From NCBI RefSeq assembly GCF_020564935.1, contig NZ_JAJCXB010000002.1:186001-250000 (forward strand): a stretch of DNA of 64,000 nucleotides, given 5' to 3'. Shown here one piece after another: positions 8,125 through 16,921 of the stretch. How positions within the stretch are numbered: the first letter of the stretch is position 1; each line of letters begins with the position of its first letter. The notes below the pieces were generated by a model. That model was not told the DNA's origin, did not search any database, and saw only the letters and a program-made list of their open reading frames with translations. Position numbers and translations under genes: made by a program. The DNA is from Streptomyces pinistramenti. Lineage in GTDB: Bacteria > Actinomycetota > Actinomycetes > Streptomycetales > Streptomycetaceae.

Positions 8125-8909
8125 CCGGAGCCGAGGGGGCCGTCATCAGCAAGCCGACCGTGGGCATCACCACGTACCAGGAAGACGCCTCGTGGCGCGG
8201 GTGGAACCGGCACGCCTCGCTGGTGCCGACCGACTTCCTGGCCGCCGTCGCCGCTGCCGGCGGCGTCCCCGTACTGCTGCCGCCGTACGGCGGCGCCCAG
8301 GAGGCGGCCTCCGTCATGGGCGGCCTCGACGGGCTGCTGCTGGTCGGCGGCGCCGACATCGACCCGGCCCTGTACGGCCGGACGGCGGGCCCGCACACCT
8401 CCGGGCTCGCGCCGGACCGCGATACCTGGGAGAGCGCGCTGCTGCGGCTCGCGCTGGCCGAGGGGCGCGCGGTGCTGGGCGTGTGCCGGGGAATGCAGAT
8501 GATCAATGTGCTGCGGGGCGGCACGCTCACCCAGCACCTGCCCACCGCGCTCGGTTCGGACGACCACCAGCCGTCCGAGCCGGTGTTCAGGCCCGCCGCG
8601 ATCACCCTGAGCCCCGATCAGCTGCCCGGCAGCGTGGTCGGCGACCACTGGGACATCCCGTGCTTCCACCACCAGGCGGTGGACACGCTCGGCGACGGCG
8701 TCCTCGCCACCGGATGGAGCGCCGACGGCGTGATCGAGTCGGTGTCGATGCCGGATCAGCGCTTCGTGGTCGGGGTCCAGGGGCATCCTGAAGCGGCTCC
8801 GGTGCAGGCGCTGTTCGCGGCCTTCGTCGCCGCGGCCGAAGAGATACGCACCGCACGGGAGACCACGGTGGCCAACGACGACGCGCAGGACGGTGTAAGG
8901 GCGGCATGA
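8121..8909 (+). CDS. class I glutamine amidotransferase-like peptidase C26 (PuuD-like gamma-glutamyl hydrolase)
   Basis: 262-residue class I glutamine amidotransferase-fold enzyme of the gamma-glutamyl-GABA hydrolase type. The nucleophile C122 lies in the elbow LGVCRGMQMINVL, and the His/Glu pair is in VQGHPEA. GTG at 8121 overlaps the GNAT stop (GTGA). The next gene's ATG overlaps this stop (ATGA at 8906). Such enzymes cleave gamma-glutamyl amides. With a gamma-glutamyl ligase homologue at the left end of the cluster, this suggests that a gamma-glutamyl group is added as carrier or protection and later removed. That is an inference from the pairing. Confidence 0.88.
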   Translation: MTGAEGAVISKPTVGITTYQEDASWRGWNRHASLVPTDFLAAVAAAGGVPVLLPPYGGAQEAASVMGGLDGLLLVGGADIDPALYGRTAGPHTSGLAPDRDTWESALLRLALAEGRAVLGVCRGMQMINVLRGGTLTQHLPTALGSDDHQPSEPVFRPAAITLSPDQLPGSVVGDHWDIPCFHHQAVDTLGDGVLATGWSADGVIESVSMPDQRFVVGVQGHPEAAPVQALFAAFVAAAEEIRTARETTVANDDAQDGVRAA

Positions 8910-10288
8910 CGTCACACGAGGTTGCAAAGCTGCTGCGCGAGCACCACTTCGCGCAGCGCGTCGAGTACGCCAGGCGGCGCGCGGCACAGTCCTACGAGCC
9001 GTGGCCGTCGAGCGGGCCCGCAGGCCCCGGGCACGATAGCGGCGCGAGTCTGTGGAACCTGCTGCACTTAGGGTCTCTGGCACCGTCCTCCCTGGATTCC
9101 GCCCTGACGGGACAGCTGGCCGACCTCGGTCTGACGGATCGTCATTCCGGGCCGGGCAAGTGGGAACTGACCGCCTTCCGTGGCGTGTTGGCCGCCCGCG
9201 ACCGTGCCGAACGGCCGGGCACCGGCACCGTCTACATCGGCGAGGACTCCCTCCGTTTCGTCGACACCATCCTCGACGCCCTGCCCACCGGCCGGGCCCT
9301 GGACGTGGGGTGCGGATCCGGCATCACCAGCTGCGCGCTGGCCCGCACCTGCGACGACGTGACGGCCGTCGACCTCCAGGAGGAATGCCTGGAGGCGACC
9401 CGGCTGTCCGGCGCACTCAACGGCGTCGGCGAACGGATCCGCACCTGGCACGGCGACTTCTTCCGCGATTTCACCGCCGACACCCCGCTCAACTGCATCT
9501 GCGCCAACCTGCCCTACGTCCCCGTGCCACCGGACCTCGGCTACTCCGCCGCGGGCAACGGAGGCCCGGACGGCCTGGATCTGAACCGGCGGCTGCTGCG
9601 GGACGCGAGGCACCTCCTCGACCCGGACGAGGGCATGCTGGTGATGCGCTTCCAGTCCTTGGGGGACTCGTCGGGGCCGATGCTGCTGCGCGAGATCGGC
9701 GAGTTCGCGAAGGCCACGGGACACGACGTGTCCGTGGTGGCGGACGGGCGCACGGTGCCCGAAGTCCGCGCCGCCCTGACGGCGCTGCACGCCCAGCGGC
9801 ACAATCCCGCCCTGTCCCCCGACGCCGTACTCGCCGTCATCGACGCGCACCAGAGCCGCTTCGAGCAGCCGTCCTACTTCGCGTGCTCCCTCGTCAGCCG
9901 CTCCGGCGGGACGGGCCGCGTGACCTTCACCGACCTGTCCGGTGGTGTCGGCATGGACGCCGGGCTGGCCGCCGGCCGGGCCCCGGCGGGCGCGGCAGGT
10001 ACCGCCGAGCAGCTCTACCGCGGGCGGGCCGCCGACCTGCCCGACGGTTTCTGGGAACTCGGCGGCCCGCCGGACGTGGCGGCCCCGCTGACCGCGCTGC
10101 CCGAGCTGGTCCGCGCCATCGGCGACGCCCCGCGGGACGGCATCACGGGCCGCGCGCTGACCGAGACCGTCTTCGCGGACCGCTTCGCCGCCGACGCGAC
10201 GCGGGCCCGCGCCCTGTACGTCACCACCGAGCTGATGCTCAACTGCCTGGCGGACGCCGGACTTGCACGGGTCCAGGAGGCCGGGTGA
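8906..10288 (+). CDS. HemK/PrmC-like methyltransferase with C-terminal extension
   Basis: 460-residue protein. The central methyltransferase domain (about residues 110-250) has motif I LDVGCGSGITSCALA and ICANLPYVPV, a variant of the N-P-P-Y substrate-binding motif of HemK/PrmC-type N-methyltransferases. It is followed by GPDGLDLNRRLLRDA, also typical of that group. The N-terminus resembles the helical domain of such enzymes. About 150 residues after the core (RAADLPDGFWELGGPPDV onward) are unfamiliar. The start is ATGA-coupled to the amidohydrolase, and the stop overlaps the MFS start. N-methylation of a cluster intermediate is likely; substrate unknown. Confidence 0.82.
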   Translation: MTSHEVAKLLREHHFAQRVEYARRRAAQSYEPWPSSGPAGPGHDSGASLWNLLHLGSLAPSSLDSALTGQLADLGLTDRHSGPGKWELTAFRGVLAARDRAERPGTGTVYIGEDSLRFVDTILDALPTGRALDVGCGSGITSCALARTCDDVTAVDLQEECLEATRLSGALNGVGERIRTWHGDFFRDFTADTPLNCICANLPYVPVPPDLGYSAAGNGGPDGLDLNRRLLRDARHLLDPDEGMLVMRFQSLGDSSGPMLLREIGEFAKATGHDVSVVADGRTVPEVRAALTALHAQRHNPALSPDAVLAVIDAHQSRFEQPSYFACSLVSRSGGTGRVTFTDLSGGVGMDAGLAAGRAPAGAAGTAEQLYRGRAADLPDGFWELGGPPDVAAPLTALPELVRAIGDAPRDGITGRALTETVFADRFAADATRARALYVTTELMLNCLADAGLARVQEAG

Positions 10289-11532
10289 CGGCCGGCACCA
10301 CCGGGGCGCGTATGCCCCACAGGCTCGGGGTCTTCCTGCTGGCCTTCGGCGCGTTCGCGGTCGGCACGGACGGCTACGTCATCAGCGGCATCCTGCCGTC
10401 CATCGCCGCCGACCTCCACATCTCCGAGGGGCTGACGGGCCAGCTGGTCACGGTCTTCGCCCTCAGCTACGCCGTCAGCGCCCCGGTGATGATGACCCTG
10501 ACGGCGAACCTGGAACGGTGGGTGGTCCTCCAGTCGTCGCTCGGGCTGTTCCTGGTCGCCAACCTGCTGGGCGCGCTCGCGCCCGGCTACGGGGTGCTGA
10601 TGGTGGCGCGCGTGCTCGCCGGGGTGGGCGCCGCGGTCTTCATGAACAGCGCGGTGGCCGTGGCGACTTCCGTGGCCGGCGACCGCCATCAGGGCCGGGC
10701 GGTGTCCCTGGTCGTCGGCGGGCTGACCGTGGCCACCGCCTTCGGCGTGCCCATCGGCTCCCTGGTCGGCGCGCTGGGGAGCTGGCGGCTGACCCTGGTC
10801 CTGATCACCGTGCTCGCGGCGCTGAGCATGGGCGGCCTGGCGCTCGCGCTGCCCGCCGCGCCCAGGCCGCCGGCCGTCACCATGGCCAGCCGGCTCCGGG
10901 TGGCCGCGCAACCGGCCGTCCTGGTCGCGGTGTTCATCAACATGTGCGCGGTGGCCGGCAGCTTCGTCGTCTACACCTACCTGGCCGTACTCACGCACGA
11001 GGTCACTCCGCTGAGCGCGGCGGGGGTGAGCGCGGTCCTGCTGGTCTGGGGTGTCGCGGCGGCGGTGGGCAGCACCCTCGGCGGCAGGTTGAGCGACCGC
11101 CACTCCCCCGACCGCACCTTCCTCAGCGGGCTGACCGGCGTACTGGTGGCCTTCGCCGCCATGGGCCTGGTCGCCGCAGCGGCCCCGTTCGGAGCGGTGC
11201 CCACGACGGCGGCGTTCCTGCTGGCGACCCTCGTCTGGAGCGCGCTGTACTGGCTGATCCCGGGGGCGCAGATCCAGCGCGTCATGGGCCGGGCGCCCAG
11301 CGCCCCGACCATCGCCGTCTCCATCAGCAGTGCGTCCTCGTACCTGGGTGTCGCCCTCGGCGGTGCGGTGGGCGGCCTGACCCTGACGGCGGCGTCCTCC
11401 GCCGCGCTGCCCTGGGTGGGCGGCGCCCTGGTGGGCTGCGCGCTCCTCATCGCCACCACGTGGGACCGCCGCGTCACCGCCTCTCCCCCGGCCACGCGTC
11501 CCGTCGCGGCGCTGGACGGGACGGAGAGCTGA
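10285..11532 (+). CDS. MFS transporter (DHA1/AraJ-type exporter)
   Basis: 415-residue major facilitator protein with about 12 hydrophobic segments. The first helix begins RLGVFLLAFGAFAVGTDGY, and the next reads ALSYAVSAPVMM. The loop 2-3 region is degenerate, while LMVARVLAGVGAAVF fits helix 4. GTG at 10285 overlaps the methyltransferase stop (GTGA). It resembles small-molecule/sugar efflux transporters and is the obvious exporter or self-resistance gene for the cluster. A strong hairpin follows the stop codon, so this closes the seven-gene rightward operon. Confidence 0.9.
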   Translation: MTAGTTGARMPHRLGVFLLAFGAFAVGTDGYVISGILPSIAADLHISEGLTGQLVTVFALSYAVSAPVMMTLTANLERWVVLQSSLGLFLVANLLGALAPGYGVLMVARVLAGVGAAVFMNSAVAVATSVAGDRHQGRAVSLVVGGLTVATAFGVPIGSLVGALGSWRLTLVLITVLAALSMGGLALALPAAPRPPAVTMASRLRVAAQPAVLVAVFINMCAVAGSFVVYTYLAVLTHEVTPLSAAGVSAVLLVWGVAAAVGSTLGGRLSDRHSPDRTFLSGLTGVLVAFAAMGLVAAAAPFGAVPTTAAFLLATLVWSALYWLIPGAQIQRVMGRAPSAPTIAVSISSASSYLGVALGGAVGGLTLTAASSAALPWVGGALVGCALLIATTWDRRVTASPPATRPVAALDGTES

Positions 11533-11546
11533 CGCCGCGGCCAGCC

Positions 11547-11595
11547 GGCAGGGGTACCCGTCCAGCCCTCGGCGCGCTCGACGGGTGCCCCTGCC
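11547..11595 (+). terminator. hairpin after the MFS gene
   Basis: The arms 11547-11562 and 11580-11595 pair over 16 bases (one G-U) around a 17-base loop, 14 bases after the MFS stop. No U-tract follows, as is normal in Streptomyces. Confidence 0.7.
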
Positions 11596-11637
11596 CACCG
11601 GCCGGAACGGCGCCGCCCGAGCCGACCATTCTCCCTG

Positions 11638-11663
11638 AATTGGCCATGTTATCCAGGCCAATT
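11638..11663. promoter_or_regulatory. inverted repeat AATTGGCC-N10-GGCCAATT
   Basis: Two perfect 8-base arms separated by ten bases lie about 67 bases upstream of the racemase start in an AT-rich patch. Spacing and size fit an operator for a dimeric regulator. It could also form a small hairpin. A 16-bp palindrome with the same TTGGCC half-site occurs at 56425-56440. Confidence 0.4.
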
Positions 11664-11729
11664 GCTGTGCAGGATCGCCTTCAGTGGCATTGAGGCTGCG
11701 ACACGAGCACACCGGAGGCGACGCGCACC

Positions 11730-12608
11730 ATGGGGCAGAACAGCACGGACCGGCACCTGCACGGAGGCCGGCACAGACCCGGGGAACGCACCGCGGCCGC
11801 ACCGCCCCGTGACCGTGCCCCGCTGAAGATCGCACTCATGGACGTCGGCATCGGACTGCTGACGGCCGCCGCCGCGGTCCGCGGACTGCGCCCCGACGCC
11901 GATCTCGTCCTCTCCTCGGACCCCGCCGGCATGCCGTGGGGACCGCGCACCCCGGAGGACATCACGGCCCGCGCCCTGGCCACCGCCGAAGCGGCCGCCG
12001 CACGCCGCCCCGACGCGCTGATCGTCGCCTGCAACACCGCCACCGTGCACGCCCTGCCCGCCCTGCGCGCCCGCTTCGAACCCGGCCTGCCGGTCATCGG
12101 CACGGTCCCGGCGGTCAAACCGGCCGCAGCGGGCGGCGGGCCCGTCGCCATCTGGGCCACCCCCGCCACCACCGGCAGCCGCTACCAGCGCGGCCTGATC
12201 GACGCGTTCGCGGCCGGCGTGCGCGTCGTCGAGGTGCCGTGCCCAGGGCTCTCCGACGGCGTCGAGTACGCGAACGAGGCGGACATCGCCTTCGCGGTCG
12301 CCGCAGCGGCAAGGCGGACCCCGGACGAGGTACGCGCCGTCGTCCTGGGCTGCACGCATTACGAACTCGTCGCCGGACGCATCCGCGCCGCCCTGCAACG
12401 GCCCGGCCTGCCGCCGCCGGTCCTGCACGCTTCGGCCGACGCGGTCGCCGCCCAGGCGCTGCGCCGCATCGGCGCGCACCCCGCCCCGGAGGCGCCTGCC
12501 ACCGGCACGCTGACCGTGCTCCTCAACGGGCGCGAAGCAGCCCTTCCGGCAACGGCGCCGGCCTACGCCGAAGGCCGGCTGCTGCACACCCTCGCGCCCA
12601 CGCGCTGA
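11730..12608 (+). CDS. glutamate racemase (MurI)-like protein
   Basis: 292-residue aspartate/glutamate racemase superfamily member. Both catalytic cysteines are present: C101 in IVACNTATVHALP and C208 in VVLGCTHYELVA. GTVPAVKPA matches MurI. The usual N-terminal DSGxGG is altered to MDVGIGLL, and about 30 unstructured residues precede it, unlike housekeeping MurI. ATG at 11730 has GGAGG eleven bases upstream. It follows the cluster exporter in the same direction after a terminator-like hairpin. It may supply D-Glu or D-Asp to the product, or be a divergent paralogue with another substrate. Confidence 0.85.
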   Translation: MGQNSTDRHLHGGRHRPGERTAAAPPRDRAPLKIALMDVGIGLLTAAAAVRGLRPDADLVLSSDPAGMPWGPRTPEDITARALATAEAAAARRPDALIVACNTATVHALPALRARFEPGLPVIGTVPAVKPAAAGGGPVAIWATPATTGSRYQRGLIDAFAAGVRVVEVPCPGLSDGVEYANEADIAFAVAAAARRTPDEVRAVVLGCTHYELVAGRIRAALQRPGLPPPVLHASADAVAAQALRRIGAHPAPEAPATGTLTVLLNGREAALPATAPAYAEGRLLHTLAPTR

Positions 12609-12665
12609 GGACCGCGTGATGAACAGGCGTTCTGGGACCGGCACTTCACGGAAATGGGGAGCAGC

Positions 12666-12908
12666 GTGACCGCGACGCAACAGCATGCACTGGATTCCTT
12701 ACGGGCCCTCCAGCGAGGCGAGGGACCTCCGATATCCCCGGGAGCGGGCGACCTCCAGGCGCTGCGCGAGTTCCGCACCTGGTGGCGATTCCGTGCCGTG
12801 GTGGGCGACCTGGCCGAGCACCGACGGACGTCACCGGGGCGCGTGCTGCGGCGGGCGTTCCTCCGCGGCAGGTCCTGGATCGCCGACCGGCTGCTCAAAG
12901 ACTCCTGA
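12666..12908 (+). CDS. small basic protein, unknown function
   Basis: 80-residue protein, mostly helical and arginine-rich in its C-terminal half (RRTSPGRVLRRAFLRGRSW). No signal peptide or known domain is visible. GTG at 12666 is chosen over ATG at 12654 because GGGGAG lies just upstream of the GTG. It follows the racemase homologue by 57 bases and could be the last gene of that unit. Function unknown; a real coding region is likely but not certain. Confidence 0.5.
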   Translation: MTATQQHALDSLRALQRGEGPPISPGAGDLQALREFRTWWRFRAVVGDLAEHRRTSPGRVLRRAFLRGRSWIADRLLKDS

Positions 12909-13245
12909 TACGCCGTCAAACTCCTTGCTATAAGCCGCACTTTAGGAAGTCCAAAGCCGCTTCATGAGGGCAAATCACGTCGCATACGGGGCCCCGGGTG
13001 CCACGGAAAGAAGCGCCGGGACGCCGTGTCAGGTACACGCCCCGCAGCGATACGCAAGGTAGTGGCGATGCGACAACAGGTAGTCGCACATGGGTACGAA
13101 ACCGCGCATTCAGTGCGGTGCACCTTTCCGGCCGCACCCCCGCACCCGGCCGGTTGCGGGGGTGCGGATCACGAACCGACGATCAGCTCTCCGCGTGCCG
13201 GTCGGTCACATCATCCGACCGGCACTTCCTCGGCAAGGAGATCCT
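12909..13245 (+). promoter_or_regulatory. upstream region of the encapsulin operon
   Basis: A 337-base gap with a noticeably AT-richer first part. TATAAG at 12929-12934 could be a -10 element, with a poor -35 (TGATAC, 12906-12911) at 17-base spacing. AAGGAG at 13235-13240 is the ribosome binding site for the encapsulin GTG at 13246. No clear operator was seen. Confidence 0.35.
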
Positions 13246-14628
13246 GTGACCGACCGGACAAGTCTCGCCCCCGATGCAGCACGGCAACTCGCGACGACCA
13301 CCAAGACCACCCCCCAGATGCGCGGCATCACCCCGCGCTACCTCCTGCGCGCCCTGCCGTGGGTGGACGTCGAATCCGGTGTCTTCCGGGTGAACCGCCG
13401 CCGGACCTACGTCCTGGGCGACGACCGCATCAGCACCCACAGCGACGGCGGTTCGCCCCGCGTCATCCCGGGTGACCTGCGGGAGCTGCCGTACCTCCGG
13501 GAGGCCGACGACGCCCTGCTCACCGAACTGGCGAACGCGTTCACCGAAGTCAGCTTCGAGGCCGGGCAGCTGCTGGCCCAGGACGGCGACGCGCACGACC
13601 GGCTGTGGGTGATCGCGCAGGGCCGCGCCGAGAAGCGGGTGAGCGGCCGCTACGGCGAGGACGCCGTGCTCGAAGTGATCGGCGACGGCCAGTTCTTCGA
13701 CCTCGACGCCTGGACCCGCTCCGCGTCCCTGCCCTACCGCGTCAAGGCGCTCACCCCCGGTGTGGCGCTGTGCGTCGACCGCAGCGTGCTGGCCGGACTG
13801 TGCGACCGCGACGCGACGGTACGGGGAGCGCTGGACGCCTACCTCGCGGCGGACGGCGTCCTGCCGGGCACCGAGGTGCCGGTCGACCTCAGTGCCGGGC
13901 ACATCGGCGAACCCGAACTCCCCGCGACGTACGTCGATTACGAGGACACCCCCCGCGAGTACCACATGACCCTCGCGCAGACCGTGCTGCGCGTGCACAC
14001 GCGGGTATCCGACCTCTACAACGGGCCCATCGACCAGACCCGCGCGCAGGCCAACCTCACCGTGCACGCGCTGCGCGAGCGGCAGGAAGCCTCGCTGCTC
14101 AACCACCCGGAATTCGGCCTCTTCAACAATGTGGCCCCCGGGCAGCGGGTGCAGGCGCGCACCGGTTCCCCGACCCCCGACGACCTGGACGAGCTGCTGA
14201 CCCGGGTCTGGAAGCAGCCCGGCTACTTCCTCGCGCACCCCCGCGCCATCGCCGCGTTCGGCCGGGAATGTACCCGCCGGGGTGTGCCCCCGATCATCGA
14301 CAACCGGTTCGGCAGCCCGCTGCTGACCTGGCGCGGCGTGCCGCTGCTCCCCTCCGACAAGGTGCGGTTCTCCGGCGGTGCGGGCATCGGCACCACCGAG
14401 ATCCTGCTGATGCGCACGGGCGAGGCCGAGCAGGGCGTGGTGGGGCTGCGTCCCGCGAAGGTCGAGGACGAGGTGGAGCCCGGCCTGGCGATGCGGAACA
14501 TGGGCGTCGACCAGAAGGGCGTCACGTCGTACCTGATGACGGCGTACTTCAACTCCGCGGTGCTGGTGGAGGACGCGCTCGCCGTGCTCCAGAACGTCGA
14601 GGTCTCCAACTACCATGACTACTCCTGA
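13246..14628 (+). CDS. family 2B encapsulin shell protein with cNMP-binding domain (EshA-like)
   Basis: 460-residue shell protein of a protein nanocompartment. The N-terminal arm (RQLATTTKTTPQMRGITPRY, then LPWVDVESGVFRVNRR, residues 14-52) is the family 2 encapsulin signature. Residues about 78-200 form an inserted cyclic-nucleotide-binding-like domain (FEAGQLLAQDGDAHDRLWVI; GDGQFFDLDAW). Residues about 215-460 are the HK97-type shell fold (EYHMTLAQTVLRVHTRVSDL to the C-terminus). The inserted domain makes it the 2B type, to which Streptomyces EshA belongs. Its last 14 bases overlap the cysteine desulfurase gene, its probable cargo. Ligand binding is not proven by sequence. Confidence 0.9.
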   Translation: MTDRTSLAPDAARQLATTTKTTPQMRGITPRYLLRALPWVDVESGVFRVNRRRTYVLGDDRISTHSDGGSPRVIPGDLRELPYLREADDALLTELANAFTEVSFEAGQLLAQDGDAHDRLWVIAQGRAEKRVSGRYGEDAVLEVIGDGQFFDLDAWTRSASLPYRVKALTPGVALCVDRSVLAGLCDRDATVRGALDAYLAADGVLPGTEVPVDLSAGHIGEPELPATYVDYEDTPREYHMTLAQTVLRVHTRVSDLYNGPIDQTRAQANLTVHALRERQEASLLNHPEFGLFNNVAPGQRVQARTGSPTPDDLDELLTRVWKQPGYFLAHPRAIAAFGRECTRRGVPPIIDNRFGSPLLTWRGVPLLPSDKVRFSGGAGIGTTEILLMRTGEAEQGVVGLRPAKVEDEVEPGLAMRNMGVDQKGVTSYLMTAYFNSAVLVEDALAVLQNVEVSNYHDYS

Positions 14629-15976
14629 CCTCACCCGGAGCCGGTGGACGGGCACGCCCCCGGCTCCGGATCCGCTGCCGGGCGGCGTGCCGTCGGCCGG
14701 GGCCGTCACCACTCCGTCCGCCGCGTCCGCGCACCCCTCCGGTCTGCCCGGCCAACGCGCCACCTTCTCACCGGAGTTGGTGCGCGGGGACTTCCCGATC
14801 CTGCACCGTACGGTGAACGGGCACCCGCTGGTCTGGCTGGACAACGGCGCCACCACGCAGAAGCCGCGCCAGGTGATCGAGACGCTGGCCGCCTTCTACG
14901 GATCCGCCAACTCCAACATCCACCGCGGTGCGCACACCATGGCCCGGGAGGCCACCGAGGCGTACGAGGGAGGCCGGGCGGCGGTCGCCGATTTCCTGGG
15001 CGCGCCGTCGCCCGACGACATCGTCTTCGTGCGTGGCACGACCGAGGCGATCAACCTCGTCGCGCAGAGCTGGGGACGCACCAACCTCGGGCCGGGGGAC
15101 GACATCCTGGTGCCGGTCCTTGAGCACCACTCGAACATCGTGCCCTGGCAGATGGTCGCCAAGGAGACCCGGGCCCGGGTGGTCCCCGTCCCGTTGCAAC
15201 CGGACGGGCAGATCGACCTCGACGCGTACGCCGATCTGCTGTCCATGCGCACCCAGTTGGTCGCGATCAGCCATGCGTCGAACGTGCTCGGCACCGTACC
15301 GCCGGTGCGCGAGATGACCGCGCTCGCCCACAGGTACGGCGCCAAGGTGCTGGTGGACGGGGCACAGGCGGTGGCGCACTTCCCCGTCGACGTGCAGGAT
15401 CTGGACGCCGACTTCTACGTGTTCTCCGGCCACAAGCTGTTCGCCCCCACGGGCATCGGCGCGCTCTACGCGAAGCCGGAGGTCCTGCACGGCATGGCGC
15501 CGTGGCAGGGCGGCGGCAACATGATCGAGTCGGTCGGCTTCGGCGGGACCACCTTTGCGCCCGTGCCCCACCTCCTGGAGGCCGGTACCGGGCACATCTC
15601 CGGTGTGGTCGGCCTGCTGTCGGCGCTGAACTGGCTGACCTCCTTCGACCGGGACGCCATCGCCGCCTACGAAACCTCGCTGATGGCGTACGCCCAGCAG
15701 GCCATGGCCACCGTGCCGGGGCTTGATCTGCTGGGCTCGGCGCCGGACCGGATCGCCGTGCTGACCTTCACGCTCGCGGGACACGATCCGTCGGAGATCG
15801 CGGCCTGGCTCGACCGCGACGGCATCGCCGTACGGGCCGGCCACCACTGCGCCCAACCGGCGCTCGCCCACTACGGCGTTCAGAGCGCGGCCCGCGCCTC
15901 GCTCGCGCTCTACAACACGGCGGAGGAGGTGGACAAGCTGGTGGCGTCGCTGCTCCGGCTGCACGAGTCGGCCTGA
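14615..15976 (+). CDS. SufS-like cysteine desulfurase, probable encapsulin cargo
   Basis: 453-residue PLP enzyme releasing sulfur from L-cysteine as a persulfide. The cofactor lysine is K274 in FSGHKLFAPTG, the catalytic cysteine is C412 in RAGHHCAQPA, and WLDNGATTQKP opens the core, as in SufS/CsdA. About 60 residues rich in Pro, Ala, Ser and Gly precede the core and look disordered. Family 2 encapsulin cargo desulfurases carry such N-terminal targeting regions. Its ATG lies 14 bases inside the shell gene, so the two are made together. The compartment probably stores or handles sulfur; this follows from work on related systems. Confidence 0.93.
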   Translation: MTTPDLTRSRWTGTPPAPDPLPGGVPSAGAVTTPSAASAHPSGLPGQRATFSPELVRGDFPILHRTVNGHPLVWLDNGATTQKPRQVIETLAAFYGSANSNIHRGAHTMAREATEAYEGGRAAVADFLGAPSPDDIVFVRGTTEAINLVAQSWGRTNLGPGDDILVPVLEHHSNIVPWQMVAKETRARVVPVPLQPDGQIDLDAYADLLSMRTQLVAISHASNVLGTVPPVREMTALAHRYGAKVLVDGAQAVAHFPVDVQDLDADFYVFSGHKLFAPTGIGALYAKPEVLHGMAPWQGGGNMIESVGFGGTTFAPVPHLLEAGTGHISGVVGLLSALNWLTSFDRDAIAAYETSLMAYAQQAMATVPGLDLLGSAPDRIAVLTFTLAGHDPSEIAAWLDRDGIAVRAGHHCAQPALAHYGVQSAARASLALYNTAEEVDKLVASLLRLHESA

Positions 15977-15993
15977 CGCTCCGGCCCCTGGCC

Positions 15994-16022
15994 CGCCGCC
16001 CACCGGCATCCGGTGGGCGGCG
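15994..16022. terminator. bidirectional hairpin terminator
   Basis: A perfect 13-base-pair stem (15994-16006 with 16010-16022) and a 3-base loop sit between the desulfurase stop and the stop of the convergent small gene, serving either strand. Confidence 0.8.
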
Positions 16023-16043
16023 TCGCCGTGTCCCGGCCCGCGG

Positions 16044-16319
16044 TCAGTCGTCCGCCCATTCGGCCAGCCGGAACGGACCCGCGGCGCCGGGGCCGAACAT
16101 CACCGGCAGGCTGTTGCCCTGCGGCACCACGACGAGCGGCTGGTCGGCGTACTCCCGGAGAAAGTTCTCCAGCGGCTCCCAGATCAGCTCCCGGTACCCC
16201 GATTCGGAGTGCTGGCGCTCGAAGGAGAGGGTCAGCGCGGAGCCCGTGACCGTGACGCTGACCGCGCCCACCTCCAGCCATTCCGCACCGATCCAGGCTT
16301 CGAGCCGCACATAGGACAT
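16044..16319 (-). CDS. conserved hypothetical protein, 91 aa
   Basis: A small acidic protein, MSYVRLEAWIGAEWLEV at the start and GPFRLAEWADD at the end. The middle looks like alternating beta strands (VSVTVTGSALTLSFERQ). I cannot assign a domain. The frame is open to 16373, but ATG at 16319 is preferred because the extra residues are Arg-rich and unlike a protein N-terminus. It stands alone, convergent with the encapsulin operon and divergent from the CBS gene. Function unknown. Confidence 0.6.
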   Translation of the reverse strand: MSYVRLEAWIGAEWLEVGAVSVTVTGSALTLSFERQHSESGYRELIWEPLENFLREYADQPLVVVPQGNSLPVMFGPGAAGPFRLAEWADD

Positions 16320-16450
16320 GGCGCCAGCGTGCCTCTTTTCCCGGCCGGCCCGCAATGCCTTCCGGCGCCGCATCCGGCCCGGACGCGGCGCCGGTCCATC
16401 CGTGGTGTCATCGAAGGGAGGGAATCCACGTTCCGAAGGCGGGAGGAATC

Positions 16451-16903
16451 ATGACCAGCAACATGGCCGGCGCACTGCGGGCACGAGACATCATGTCCGC
16501 CGGGGTGCAGTGCGTCGGCGCGCACGAATCGCTGCTCCAGGCGGCGCGGATGATGCGCGATCTGAAGGTCGGCTGCCTGCCGATCTGTGGTGACAACAAC
16601 AAGCTGACCGGCGTGATCACGGACCGCGACATCGTCATCCGCTGCTGCGCCGAGGGCATCGACCCGGCGACGGTGCAGGCCGGATCCCTGGACGGGCCGC
16701 TGCACTGGATCGACGCCGCGGCGGACGCCTCCGAGGTACTGGCCACGATGGAACGGCACCAGATCAAGCGGCTGCCGGTGATCGACGTCGACGGCGGCCA
16801 CCGCCTGGTCGGCATGATCACGGAGGCCAACCTCGCGAAGAACCTCAGCGATGAGCAGATCGCAGAATTCGCGGGGCGGGTCTACGCGACCACGGCGGGA
16901 TAG
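16451..16903 (+). CDS. tandem CBS-domain protein
   Basis: 150-residue protein made almost wholly of two CBS motifs (about residues 10-65 and 78-138). Each ends in the usual strand: LTGVITDRDIVIRC and RLVGMITEANLAKN. Such stand-alone pairs bind adenine nucleotides and act as energy-state sensors for partner proteins. ATG at 16451 directly follows GGGAGGAATC. There is no partner enzyme next door: the downstream M20 gene faces the opposite way. The first motif carries two adjacent Cys (IRCCAEG). Confidence 0.88.
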   Translation: MTSNMAGALRARDIMSAGVQCVGAHESLLQAARMMRDLKVGCLPICGDNNKLTGVITDRDIVIRCCAEGIDPATVQAGSLDGPLHWIDAAADASEVLATMERHQIKRLPVIDVDGGHRLVGMITEANLAKNLSDEQIAEFAGRVYATTAG

Positions 16904-16921
16904 CGACCGCCGCGGCCGCAC

